Positions 48,484 to 61,424 of a stretch of 64,000 bases of DNA are shown piece after piece; the stretch's first letter is position 1, and every line of letters begins with the position of its first letter. The position numbers and the translations under genes were made by a program. The stretch is from the NCBI GenBank assembly GCA_903813345.2, contig CAIIXF020000003.1, forward strand, positions 8,023,815-8,087,814, written 5' to 3'. The DNA comes from Owenia fusiformis (Eukaryota > Annelida > Polychaeta > Sabellida > Oweniidae). Under the pieces are notes generated by a model that worked only from the letters and a program-made list of their open reading frames with translations, was not told the origin of the DNA and searched no databases.

Positions 48484-50616
48484 CACTGTGGCTAGTCGAT
48501 CAATGTGGATGCAGTCATGTATATGCAATGTTTCATGGGTTCTCGCGTACATTATAGGGAATGGGGTCGTTGAAAAAATATGACAGAAAATCGAGGTAAG
48601 TGATCTCAGAGTTTCTACTTAACATATTGACTTGAAATCTTGCATACATATTCAATATACATAGTATGACAATGTGTGAACGTTTCAGCTAGCATATTCC
48701 TGTTATAGGGAAGATATTTGAACAACATTTCGTAAACGTCAACATATATGTATCAAATGGATTCAACTATGTATCTTTGGATTCAGAACGGTAACAAATG
48801 GATGCTATAATAAATTATGCTTTTATCATGATGATTTATTTAGAGATGGACAACTGGCCAGATTTTCTTTGTATCCATAGTTTGGATAAACATTCCTTAT
48901 TCAGTGAAGTAATTAGCCACACCATTACAATACACCCTCATGAAGAATTGAAAATTGATAGATTTATATAGACCCGTCAACTGGAAAATGCCATTACAGA
49001 AGAAAAAACTATGGTTTCATCCCTAATACTGTTAACTTGAAAAACGGGTCCATAACATGTAATGATGACAATGAAGATGTTGAAATTAGGTACGCCAATC
49101 AAGTGAATTCAGAGCCCGAGAACCATCAACCCACTGGAATACCCACAGATCAAGTTTCAGAGCCATTAACATTCCTTGAAAGTGACAATGAGCAGCCAAC
49201 AGATGGACCATCTGTAAATCTTGATGATTTTGTCAGCTCAGCTGAAAGAGCCTACAGATTCCTTGAAACAAATGACCAAAATTCAAGAATTATATTATCT
49301 ATTAACAATTGTTTTAAAATCGTGGTAAGTGGAATCTTTCCAATTACCAATATAGCATTATTATTCTTTTTGGACATTGTGGACTATTTCACCGCTCCAT
49401 CTGCCAAACAAGTAAGGTACAGAAAGGAAACTAAATACTTTTGGTTCATGGGCTTTCGTCTGTTTCATGGGAAGTTTCTGAGGTAAGACTTCATTCATCT
49501 TTACTTTTAATTCTTATGATAATAAAATATAATAAAAAATGGTCCCGATCAACACAGGCTTCGCTATAAGTATTGCAGTAGCACATTGGTGGAGGAAGCC
49601 ATGGTTATAATATTTCGTGATTTAAACATTCGGTGTTATAGAACAAAATGCAATTTAGGATTGCTTTATTACAAACTTACATATATGGTAATCCTGTTTA
49701 CTGATTATTTGTTATAATATTGTTGGAACTCTGGCCGATCTAGAAACAATCGCTTTTTTTAGCACAGACTTGATATGGTGGTCTGGAGTTGCAGTTGGTA
49801 AGAATCGCGACTATAAATTATACTTCTAAATTCTAGGTGACAGCAGATACACTGACAATAAGCATGAAGCATCTACAAAATAGTTGTGATATATATGGAA
49901 AATATAATTAAGATGTCCATCATCTTGAGTAAACATCAGATTATCGTCGGGCATCAAATGTTCACCATATACTACTGTAAAATTATATTTTTGTTGAATT
50001 ATTGTCCCAACTCAAGTTTATATGTAACCATAGTTGTTTTTTCCTGATGTATCCAATGAGAGCGTTTAAGAAATATATGTAAAATATTAAAAATACACAC
50101 ATTCAAAATGATTCAATTAAAACCTAACCAGTCTGTTCATTGAATCCAATTAGAACGTCTACTAATCCACATGATACATCATAATTAAATTGCTTTTTTA
50201 AATCGGATATTTCATACCATAACCCCAAAAATATTATAAAATGCGTTGTATTTGTATTTTACTTCACACAGACATATTTGTGTACGTGAAATAATTATAT
50301 TACTTGAATTTTTTATTCCCCATTATAAGGTAAACCTATGGCAATTATACTAACCTTCTCACAGCTATGAGCGAGGTGATAAAACTGGTCGAGTGAACTC
50401 GTTTGAGTTATCTATTCGCTGTAAAATTATCAGAGAATGTGTGTTTATAGCGTTGCTTTGGTTTGGTAAATCAATGAAGTATGATATACACGGATGAGTA
50501 AATATAGATTATTTAAACAAAAGTGCAAAATTCTTCCATTGAAAAGTACAGAGGCGGGTACTCATGAAACATTACATGTGCTTGACTGCATCCACATAGA
50601 TCGACTAGCCACAGTG
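48484..50616 (+). mobile_element. 2.13-kb DNA transposon with CACTGTGG ends and TTGTA target duplication
   Basis: Left end CACTGTGGCTAGTCGATC and right end its exact complement, with inverted similarity for about 65 bp. TTGTA is duplicated at 48479-48483 and 50617-50621. Four uninterrupted spacer copies (TTGTA at 25361, 29814, 35203, 39648) show the empty site. A 5-bp duplication with CACTGTG termini fits Transib/RAG-type elements best; a 3-bp duplication with ACACTGTGG ends is also possible. Confidence 0.75.
48971..49482 (+). CDS. Putative transposon-encoded exon
   Basis: Frame open from 48962. A possible acceptor (TTATATAG) ends at 48970 and a donor-like GAG|GTAAGA follows at 49482. It reads DPSTGKCHYRR at the start, then an acidic low-complexity region, and ends AKQVRYRKETKYFW and FRLFHGKFLR. 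It has no ATG. I do not recognise a catalytic domain, and the remainder of the element shows no long frame, so it may be a decayed or captured gene piece. Confidence 0.35.
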
Positions 50617-52165
50617 TTGTATGGCAAAAATCAAGAAAAATCTTAATCCGCTGCTATAGCAACTGTAATAGAACACTATTAAAAGTGCATTATTTTGCGG
50701 GGTGACATTATTTTATTCATGATGACTGAAGACATTCACTCTGAAACTGCTCTAATGGATTTGACATTTACATTAAAATTATTATCAAACTTTAGACAAT
50801 GATAATCATAAATATGCTTAAATTAACACCCAACAGGATCTTAAGAGGTTCTGGACAAATCATTTGATTCTGGACTTGTCATATTTTTTTTTCAACGAAA
50901 TCACATCCAAGGGTTGAATTTTTATTAGCTATTTAGAGAGTGAGTCCTGCCTAGTATTAATTTCAATAAAAAAGTTAAAATAGAACCCTATTTGAGAGTC
51001 AATCTAATACTTACATTACATTGATAAATTAAGGCAAATCCTGAAATATTTTTAAAGTGCGTTTTTAATGCAAGTATTTAAATGAAACGGTCTTATTTAA
51101 ATACAAATCATAACATGATATTTTTCATGAAACATTTTTCAATGAAATTCAATTGAAGGGTCAAGATAAAACGAGCTAATTTAGGTGAAAACACTTACAT
51201 GATGATGTGTTTTCATAACTTCTTTCATAAAATTCCATCAAGGGGTGAAGATAAAATGATCGAATTTAAGTGATTTAAGGATCACGAGAATATGTTTTCT
51301 TTGATATTTTCTATGAAATCCCATCCAATGGTCAAGGTAAAATTTTGATTTTGATTTTGATTTGGTCACGTGTTCGAAAGATCCATATAAGGCCCATAGA
51401 ACCATATAGGAACGTCATTTTGAATGTCACGTGATATATCCATATAAGGCTTTTAGAACCATTTATGGAAAGATGAGGGAAGCCCCTGACACCTGTTTCA
51501 CGATTTTTATGCACTTCATTATTGTACCGAAGTTTGCCGATTCGATTCGTCGTATTTCGGAATCCTGGTGACAATTTTATACTCCATTGGAGTATTTTTG
51601 ACCTACTTCTTATGACGGAAATTCCCGAACCTTGTTCGGATTAATCCGGATTTTCTGACCTACTTTATCTACCGAGATTTCACGAGTTAACATTCGTCTC
51701 ATTCCGGAATCCTGGTGACAATTTTATACTCCATTGGAGTATTTTTGATCTACTTTTTCTGGATTTTGCCCTACTTATTATATCTTGACAACAAGCAAAT
51801 CAAAAAGTTCGACATGAACGGGTCTCGATCAACTAACCTAGACTATGGAAGCCAGGCACGCTAACCATTAGGCCAACGAGCTACCGATATGAAAGAACAA
51901 AAGTATTATATATTTATACCGAGCGTCAATTCAAAATGATCCTCACTTTTGTCTCCACTTAAATACGACTCGTCAGTTGTATCCAGAATAGTAGAACGCC
52001 TATGGCGCTAGTGAATAACCAAGTCCCAGGTGAGTGGTTCGTATCCCTCCGTGATATACTATTTTTGTTTTATTAAATACGACAGAAAGGAGCAAGGTGT
52101 AGGTTGAAAACAAGACGTTAGTTTGTTTCAAAACAGTTTGGAAACATTAATCTCTGGAACATTAT

Positions 52166-55100
52166 TTTTTCAACACTGATACAAATTTCCCTGACATTTC
52201 CCTGACATGTCTACCGTTTCAAAATTCCCGGTCATCTTTGGCCCTTTTGACCTAATTTTAAAATTACCTGACATTTCCAGCACTTTGAAAATCAAGTCAA
52301 TTTCCCTGACATTTCCAGGTGTGTATGAACCCTGGAAATATCCCACTGGCTCGCCCTATGAATCGCTGGCACAGATTGGATTGATTAGTGTTTCTAAATG
52401 GTGGACGAAGTGTTTGATTAGATAATTTACATATTAAGCTTCTTAAAGGGGCAACAAGGCCTGTACATAGAAAATTCGAAATTTTTTACATTTTCTGAAT
52501 TTTTAGGGCAACATTTGGCTTTAACATCTTTTTTTATACATTTTTTCTTAAAATGTATGGATAAACAATAAAATTTCAGCATTAAGCAGTGCAAATTCAG
52601 TTCAAAGCTTCTATAAAGGGAGTCCAACTTATAGATTTTGAAAATCCGACTCGTTTTAAGAAGAATATCAGCAGCTTAAATCACGCCTTGTGATCATACA
52701 AAATGGATGGAGGGGGGGGGGGGGGGTAGGCGATTTCTGCAAGAAAACTCAACAAATTTGGAAGATTTATTTTTTTCAAGATAAAATTTACAACTGAATT
52801 GCCAAATGAATAGGCGCAGTGCATGGCAAAATATGTAAGGTCTTCTAGTATTTTTTGAACTGATACGCTTCTAAGATATGAGATCTATTATAAAAGGCGC
52901 ATCATCATCATCATCATCAACGTGCAAAAGTCAATGTTTTTGCTATAAATCAGGCAACAATGGTCTACACGACCTGTAATAAATAGGTATGAGGGGCGTT
53001 ATTAGAGAATTTTCGTTATAAGTTTTTTAAAAACTTATACGTATACTTATACTTATAAACCCAATAAACAAGGTGTTTCATAATTTCCTAATTCGTCGGG
53101 AAATATCTCCTAGGACGGTAATAAAAAGGGCCAATGGCATACCATCCGTACCCCCTTGATGTAAAGCATGTTTAGTTGTGTCATATGTGTTTTCTAGAAT
53201 CAAATAGGCTGATATAGCACACGGGTTTTACAGATTTATCTACTCTCAAATATATTTTTTGTAGATGATCGTTTTGAATCACCTTGTAGAAATAACGAAG
53301 GGAGAATTAGTTCAGCTAATGAATGAGTCGGGCTATTTGATTGGATACTATGCCTATTCAGCCGATTAATTTTAATAAGCCATTCTGGTCAGTAGGTCCA
53401 CACATATACTATGCGGAGATCCAACTCTGTAAGTTTATAATCAGCGTATAAAGGCCCTTTTATACGTAACAACTTAAAAATTGACCTTATAATTTCATGA
53501 GAACTTTGAAATGATCGACTCGTTCGTGTAGTGATTCACTTTAAAGGGTCTTGTTTATCGTACACTACAAGGACCCGTCAACTAGAATTTAGTTTATCGT
53601 GTTCATAATTGACACTAGCAAAGGATATTGTATTCGCAGTCCCTAGTTGATGATGAAGCTTGACTATATCGGGAATAGTTATGCCCCACTTGGTACAGAT
53701 TATGAAAATCAATTTGAATTGATTTTAGTTCGACAAGACCCTTTAAACTATAAGTATACGTATATTTAAGTTTTTGAAACAACTTATAACGAAAATTCTC
53801 TATTATCACAACACTGACATTGCTCACTTTTTAAAGTTGTTTCAAAGCGTTATATGTAAATGGGCGTGTGGAAGGCCCGTGGGTGGCAATAAAATAACTC
53901 GAACTTCAAATTAAAATATATATAAAATAGTATATTTCAAACTTCAATGTTTAAAATACAATGCTCTGTAATGTACAACATGAACTCTTACAGCAACTAC
54001 TGACAAGCCAACATCCAATGCAAACTCAGCTACATGTGAGTGAGAAAGACCATATAGGGGAACAATAGATATATAAAACTGACACAGTTTGCATAGTTGA
54101 ATAACTCAAGGTGAAAAGTGAACATGGTATTAAAAGAGTAAAACTGCAAACAACCTACTTGATTGATTAATATGAACAGTAATAATATAAAATGTGAAAA
54201 TGACCATGTTACATATACAAAAAATAACCCCATTGTTACAAAATCACAAAAAGTGAAATATCTATTGTATTGCATTTTCGTTCACTGGACATATTTTAAT
54301 TGCATTGCTATTAGATACATTTTAAGGGTGATATGAAAATTGAACCACGAAAACAGATGTACTTTAAGTTAAAGGGAACTTTCTACCATACCCGCCATGC
54401 TATCTGACCCGAACGAGCCACCTTGTGGTGAGATTGGTAACTACCTGCTCGCATCTGCGTTATTACGCAGAGACATAAACGTATACACAAGAAACGATAG
54501 GAGATAACCTATTTTATCTCTGTATACATTTTAACTTTAATACATCGTTGAATCGAATTTGTCCAAAGGTCTTGAAACGTAAAATACCTAAATATTTATC
54601 TTAGACCTTGGGATGACCTTGTACAAGAAACATTAATGTTGACCTCGGTTCATCTAATCATAATTCGCCAAGGGCCATAGTATCATCAAACGCCAAATAC
54701 CTAGACATTGATCGTTTACTTGGATTTAAATAAGGAGTATGATTTTAAAATTGGCTAGGTCGTGGTTAAGCAACAATAGTATGTTCGAAATACCGCTGTG
54801 TAATGCCTGGATCACATTTGCTGCGAGTATTTTGTTCAAAATTGAATACATTTCTGAACACAATACTCAATCGGCCGGGCGCCGTAGTGAAAATCGGAGC
54901 AAATGTGACCAAGACATAAAACAATTGAATAATACTGTATCAGTTTCACATTTACAGCGGTCAAAAGCATTTACAAAAAACCGCCAGAGTTGGCAATCAT
55001 ATAAAATGAAACCAATCCCGCTGTGATTCATAGAAATAACTAATTTACTGCATTGAGTTCAATGTTATAACCATGTCGATTTACATGAGTGTCCGATTCA

Positions 55101-56049
55101 TTGTACCAAATTTAAACCTTGACTGTTCTCCAGAAAGCAATAAGCTGACATATATCATATTTTACATTTTAATACAACTGAAAAGATAATAAATGTTTTA
55201 ATATAAAGTTGACGTAGTTATAAATGTTTTCAGCGTAAAATCAAAGCACAACCATTTAATTAAAAACATTACGCTGGGATTCCAACTGGATACAACTGAC
55301 GAGTTGTATTTAGGTGGCCTAAAGTGCTGCTTATTTTTTCGTGAACCCACTCAGTAAAATTACGATTTCTCTCAACCCTGATGTTCAATCAACATCATTC
55401 GAGTATCTATATGTTCCTGACACGTTCGGGCATCCGGTTATGACAACGTCTACCCAATGTTTGCACGAGAAATTGACGTAATTCATGACTGAAATCGGGA
55501 AGACAAAAATATGTGATATTCTTTCAGAATTGTTTATAATAACTATTTACAAAAACGTTCCCGAGACACAATCCATTTAGGTAGGGTTTGTTTTAAAGTC
55601 GAAAAGCCCCAATAAGAGAATACAAACCCAGATTAAACCCAGAAGAATGCAGATTTCATGTAATGATTTACGTTCATGTAAACAAGGAAAGTACATATAA
55701 TCCCCATATAAAACACTGCCCTACGTGACATGTAAACATAGGTTCAAATTGAAATATAGAAAATTTTCAACATAGCATTTGCTTCTGTGTTCTGTATGCC
55801 CCTCTACCTGCTAATAAGGCAATGTATCTTCAAATAAAACCTTAGCCAAGTAGATAAGGGTCTCTGGAACACTTTTGTAAATAGTTTTCACAAGCAATTT
55901 TATTCCCGGACGCCCAAACGTGTCAGGAACACATATATATTTGAATGATCTTGATTGGACATCAGGTTGCAGAGAAATCGTATTTTTACTGAGTGGATTA
56001 TTGAATTTCATAGATCTAGAGGCCCTTCAGGAGTGGAAAACCTTAAATT
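52166..56049. other. Centre of the foldback element
   Basis: No gene is recognised. It holds a diverged inverted copy of the 25903-26270 family (52440-52690), a 15-bp G run (52712-52726), an ATC microsatellite (52898-52920), an inverted-repeat element (53005-53800), and a segment 54280-54470 repeated at 61675-61850. A further palindrome has arms near 55340-55445 and 55905-56005. The frame 54739-55026 is unrecognised. Confidence 0.6.
53005..53800. mobile_element. Nested MITE, about 800 bp
   Basis: Ends GAGAATTTTCGTTATAAGTT and an approximate complement, with further inverted TATACGTATA... motifs. No coding sequence. Confidence 0.6.
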
Positions 56050-56327
56050 ATCAGAGATTAATGTTTCCAAACTGTTTTGAAACAAACTAACGTCTTGTTT
56101 TCAACCTACACCTTGCTCCTTTCTGTCGTATTTAATAAAACAAAAATAGTATATCACGGAGGGATACGAACCACTCACCTGGGACTTGGTTATTCACTAG
56201 CGCCATAGGCGTTCTACTATTCTGGATACAACTGACGAGTCGTATTTAAGTGGAGACAAAAGTGAGGATCATTTTGAATTGACGCTCGGTATAAATATAT
56301 AATACTTTTGTTCTTTCATATCGGTAG

Positions 56328-56402
56328 CTCGTTGGCCTAATGGTTAGCGTGCCTGGCTTCCATAGTCTAGGTTAGTTGATCGAGACCCGTTCATGTCGAA
56401 CT
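56328..56402 (+). tRNA. tRNA-like sequence in the foldback arm (mirrored at 51823-51890)
   Basis: TGGCCTAATGG fits an A box and GATCGAGACCC a weak B box, at tRNA spacing. Its presence in both arms and poor stems suggest a tRNA-derived repeat, not a functional gene. Confidence 0.3.
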
Positions 56403-57383
56403 TTTTGATTTGCTTGTTGTCAAGATATAATAAGTAGGGCAAAATCCAGAAAAAGTAGATCAAAAATACTCCAATGGAGTATAAAATTGTCACCAGGATT
56501 CCGGAATGAGACGAATGTTAACTCGTGAAATCTCGGTAGATAAGGTAGGTCAGAAAATCCGGATTAATCCGAACAAGGTTCGGGAATTTCCGTCATAAGA
56601 AGTAGGTCAAAAATACTCCAATGGAGTATAAAATTGTCACCAGGATTCCGAAATACGACGAATCGAATCGGCAAACTTCGGTACAATAATGAAGTGCATA
56701 AAAATCGTGAAACAGGTGTCAGGGGCTTCCCTCATCTTTCCATAAATGGTTCTAAAAGCCTTATATGGATCTATCACGTGACATTCAAAATGACGTTCCT
56801 ATATGGTTCTATGGGCCTTATATGGATCTTTCGAACACGTGACCAAATCAAAATCAAAATTTTACCTTGACCATTGGATGGGATTTCATAGAAAATATCA
56901 AAGAAAACATATTCTCGTGATCCTTAAATCATTTAAATTCGATCATTTTATCTTCACCCCTTGATGGAATTTTATGAAAGAAGTTATGAAAACACATCAT
57001 CATGTAAGTGTTTTCACCTAAATTAGCTCGTTTTATCTTGACCCTTCAATTGAATTTCATTGAAAAATGTTTCATGAAAAATATCATGTTATGATTTGTA
57101 TTTAAATAAGACCGTTTCATTTAAATACTTGCTGGATAATATTTCATAAAAAATGCACTTTAAAAATATTTCAGGATTTGCCTTAATTTATCAATGTAAT
57201 GTAAGTATTAGATTGACTCTCAAATAGGGTTCTATTTTAACTTTTTTATTGAAATTAATACTAGGCAGGACTCACTCTCTAAATAGCTAATAAAAATTCA
57301 ACCCTTGGATGTGATTTCGTTGAAAAAAAAATATGACAAGTCCAGAATCAAATGATTTGTCCAGAACCTCTTAAGATCCTGTT

Positions 57384-59076
57384 ACCCCAGGTCTTACGAA
57401 ATGTGAAAAACTTCGAATGATACGTTTCTCAACCCCTTGTGATGAGAGACATATTTGACCAAAAAGCCCTTAGTTGTTTCAGCAAACGGTAATTGAAAAA
57501 ATCAAGACACAATGACACGTGCACCTCTTTGAATATTAGTTCAAATATTGCTGCGCTATATTTTAATCAGATTCAATCCATATCAAACCATGGACTAGTC
57601 TGTGCAAGCATATTTCTCTGTGGTCCTAAACGTGGTCAGGTATACTAAGTTTAAACTTATATGAAACTGAACTTAAGAAATATTAGACATAAAAAGCATA
57701 TGTAAAAGTTTAATCATATTTAATGGAACATTTTACAATCAGTTTAGTCTCAAATATTGCTGCAAACTAAGGTCAAATATTATAAATAATTTTTATGTCA
57801 TCACCTGTTCAGGGTCAAACAATTTTAACCGAGATAAAAACATATTGAACTCATTACCTGATGAACGAACATTCTTGAAATTCAGCTTACAGACAAGTTA
57901 ATTATCATAACCATATGAAAGTTAGAATGTGTAACTTTTTGTTTTTTGAGTAGACTTCCTTTTGGTACCACAGCCAATATTTCAATGTCGCACTAAGACA
58001 ACTGGAAAACAGCAACTCCACGGAGTAGCAAATTATACTGAACAAAACATGTTTTGATGAATATCAGCCATATTGAACAGAGGTATCAGTATATACCAGT
58101 ACAAAATTTGAACAAATCCGTTCAGTGGTATTTGAGTTATCAAAGATTATGTTATTTTTACGAAAAGTGGTAGCCATTTTGAAATATTTTCTTGGGCAGA
58201 GCTCCTTTGTCCCTAGACACCAGGATCGAACCAAATCCGTCAACTGGTATTGACTGCAACTGGGTTATCAAAGATTACATTTTTAACGACAAGTGGCGTC
58301 CATTTTGATAATACTGTAGTCGCCATCTTGAATTTTTTCTAGAGCAATACAACTCATGTGACATTTGTTTTGTTCATCGGAAAAGTTGTACTTAAAACAC
58401 AAGTTTGCTACTTTGTAGATGTATGGCACATACATTTGTAGCCTACATGTATTTTCAATTAATGTTTGGTAATATGTAGTAGGAGTGTCGGGGACCACTG
58501 ACAGATTATGATTTTGAACCCAAAAATTGAATCATATTTTTGGCGGTCTCAGTAAATCAGTGGCATAATCATATCCAACATGTTTATTCCAAAAAATCAA
58601 TGCTCACTATAAAGCAATATCTTTTTTCATTCGTGGGATATTTTTGTTACCATATAACCGAACGGGAAGTTTTTGAATAGGACTAAATTATCTGAATGGA
58701 TGCGAGGATCCGCCGTTGTAATTTCTGACTATTCAATTTCACGCTACATTGATTTCAATGGCACTATGCGATACCTGCTATCCAGCTTGAAAATGAGTAA
58801 CTTCAGTTCTAGAAAAGCGTTTACAATGAATTTAGTTTTATTTGAAATATTGTAGATTATTCTCAAAGGCAGCGATGTGAAAACAAATTGACAATTTATC
58901 ATATTGACCTCGATTTGACCTTTGTTGACCTGCTTTTAAAAAAAACGTAAAAATTCTTTTCAGAAGAGGTAATTATATAAAATTGAATGAGGTTTACAAC
59001 AATACCAACAATATTGAAGTCAGATAAGTAATGAAAAATCGCAGAGGGTTAAACGTTTTTAATTTCTTCAGTATAT
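57384..59076. other. Rest of spacer A between SDR3 and SDR4
   Basis: Continues spacer A without the 368-bp element, then sequence shared with 30395-31020. With the insertions removed, SDR3 and SDR4 would lie roughly 2.5-3 kb apart, the likely original repeat spacing. No gene is seen. Confidence 0.6.
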
Positions 59077-60142
59077 TCAGGTCAATGATGCAATATGTAC
59101 TCTTTTTGCAGCATTTCCTAATGTTTTCTTATCGAGGCCAGTCAATGTAGTGCCGCCATCGCACACAATACAGGCTCCGTTCAGCATGGACGCATCCTCA
59201 GAAGCCAAGAATGCTATCAATTTTGCTGTGTTATCCGCACTTCCAATTTTCACTACTAGTGGCGTGCATTTTGGGTAAGCAGAATACGCGTTTGGATCCT
59301 TTTTAATCCCTCTCCAAAAATAGCAGTTTGTTCTTGTGGACCTGGACAAATGGTCTTGTATCCCCCGACTCTTCATAATGCCGGCCCCTTTTGATAATCC
59401 TGGACATACAGTATTAACACGGACACCTTGGCCACCAAACTCCAATGCGGCACATTGATTTGTGTGAACATATTCAGCCCGGTGTAAAAGAAATTATGGT
59501 CCCCCGGGGATTATGGTCCCCTTTCTTAAAGGCTCTTGCTGGCCCTGATTGTGGATACGATAATAAGGGAAAGAGTTGTATTTAGGTCACCATATAAATC
59601 AATGGAAAGTAAGACCATAATTTGATAGGATCTCCTTCCCTTTTACAACGGCTTCAGCAATACAATAAGAAGGCGAAACATCTGATGTGAGAACGCCTAG
59701 TTGACTGGAAGTATTCATAATATTTCCTTTTGTATGTTTCTTTCTCGTACAGGCACATTTGCGACAGATGAAGCCAGGCTCGTAACATGACTTTAATAGT
59801 TTCATCAAATAAGCTTATCAATCCAGAGCACAAATTTTGGTTTGGATCAAAAAATTCTGCATTGTTGACTAATATATCAATCTTGCGAAATGTACCAATA
59901 GCAGATTCATGAATATTCATGAATCTTCTTCAATACATCACCTATGTCCCCTTAGATATATGGAGACTTTGCATTTTCGACAGCCACCCTTTCGCAACAG
60001 TCTATTTAATGGTACTTAGATTGCACCCCTGTATCAGAACACTTGCACCCTCTTTAGCCAGTAAAATTGCAGTTGCTTTTCCAATTCTGCTATTCGATCC
60101 TGTTACAATAGCAGCCTTTCCTGAAAATCTCATTTTACTCAT
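59077..60142 (-). pseudogene. SDR4: disrupted short-chain dehydrogenase
   Basis: It starts at ATG 60142 (MSKMRFSGKAAIVTG). The cofactor motif is damaged (TGSNSRIG), several frameshifts break the middle, and the active-site motif reads YCIAE, with the Lys lost. A 166-bp element splits the frame at 59483-59648. The last part (59077-59445) has an insertion of about 20 codons and reads past the usual stop (NAAKRVHIASLT). Clearly non-functional as an SDR. Confidence 0.85.
59483..59648. mobile_element. 166-bp MITE inside SDR4
   Basis: Inverted ends TGTAAAAG...AATTATGGTC and GACCATAATT...CTTTTACA, with CGG on both sides matching the single CGG of intact SDR genes. Confidence 0.7.
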
Positions 60143-60572
60143 TTTTAAAGTTTGATCATATGTATTCTTAACACTTAATGCCAAATATTACTCAGTAGGT
60201 AGATTGAAGTGAAATTGAATATTAACCTCACTGTGTATAGTGATACGATTTAATGTCAAGATGTTTGGCAACATCTTGACATGTATAAGCAACATACATA
60301 ATGTGTCTCCCTGATACATTACATAAAAGGTTATGGTAAAATAAGAATATATATGTTTTTGCCAACCCTATGCTTAATCATACTTATATTATTTTGATTA
60401 ATCGTGCCACGTGCTATAATTTAACATCGTTTAATATAACTTGACTGTTTATGATTATAACATGGCTATATGCACGCACTCACAAGAGTTTCAAACACTT
60501 CGCATAGTTTAGTCTAGTATGTAGTACTAGTATGTAGAACATCGAGCCATAGAATCAAACGTATGATTTAAG
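60143..60572. promoter_or_regulatory. Divergent intergenic region between SDR4 and SDR5
   Basis: 430 bp separate the two head-to-head starts. It is AT-rich with an inverted ATGTTTGGCAACATCTTGACAT-like stretch near 60260-60282. A shared promoter is possible but not shown. Confidence 0.25.
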
Positions 60573-61389
60573 ATGAATAATTTGAGATTTTCCGGAAAGG
60601 CGGTGATTGTTACTGGATCGAGTAGTGGAATTGGAAAAGGAACTGCATTGCTACTGGCTAAAGAGGGCGCTAGTGTCCTGATCCATGGGCGCAATCTGAG
60701 TACTATCAAAGAAACTGTTGCTGAATGCGAAAAGGTGGCTGTAGAGAATGCAAAGTTTCCTTATATCCAAGGGGACATCGGTGATGATGATGTACTGAAG
60801 AAAATCCACGAAACCGCCATAAACTCCTTCGGCAAAATTGATATTTTAGTCAACAACGCGGGATATTTTGATATGAACCCCAATCTAGGTTCTGGATCTA
60901 TGGGATTGTTTGATGACACTGTTAAAGTCATGTTGCGTGCGCCGCTTCTTCTGTCACAAATGTGCTTACCCGAACTAAAACAAAGCAAGGGGAACATTGT
61001 GAACACTTCCAGCATCAACAGCATACGCGCGTCAGATGTTTGTCCTTTTTATTGCATCGTTAAAGCCGGATTGAATATGTTTACATAATGTGCCGCATTG
61101 GACTCTGGTGGCCAAGGAGTCCGTGTTAATGCTGTATGTCCAGGATTATCAAAAGGGACCGACATTCTGAAGAATCAGGGGATACAAGGAAAGGAAGAGA
61201 CAGAATTCTATTCTACTCTAGAAAAAATTGCTCCACTAGGCAAAATTGGACACGTTGAGAACGCAGCAAAACTGATAGCATTCTTGGCGTCTGAGGATGC
61301 ATCCATGATAAATGGTTCATGCGTTGTTAGCGATGGTGGTACTACGTTGACTGGCCTTGAAGAAAACATTGGAAAATGCTGCAAAATAA
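60573..61389 (+). pseudogene. SDR5: plus-strand SDR with nonsense codon and late frameshift
   Basis: ATG at 60573. TGSSSGIG, NNAG, NTSS and YCIVK (Tyr and Lys present) are intact, but CAA has become TAA at 61086-61088. The remaining frame continues to GGTTLTGL, where a 2-bp loss shifts the end; the ancestral stop is at 61387-61389. The N-terminal half is close to SDR1/2, whereas the C-terminal half shares GGQGVRVN, CPGLSKG and GGTTLTGL with SDR4, suggesting a recombinant. A truncated 171-residue product would lack the C-terminal part of the fold. Confidence 0.85.
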
Positions 61390-61424
61390 TCCATGCTGTC
61401 TCATTGAAGTTAAGGCTACAGTAA

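Larger units (their letters stand above)
50832..57383. mobile_element. 6.55-kb giant foldback element
   Basis: Ends AACAGGATCTTAAGAGGTTC and complement, with ACCC on both flanks. Arms of about 1.33 kb (50832-52165 and 56050-57383) are nearly perfectly complementary. Each arm contains the same tRNA-like stretch, a repeated TACTCCATTGGAGTATTTTT motif and the same unreal open frame (51332-51574 minus, 56634-56870 plus). It sits inside the SDR3 spacer; units 1 and 2 show the empty site. Confidence 0.8.

Noticed and set aside
51332-51574. Matching ORFs at 51332-51574 (minus) and 56634-56870 (plus)
   Set aside because: They are the two arms of the foldback element and have no recognisable domain.
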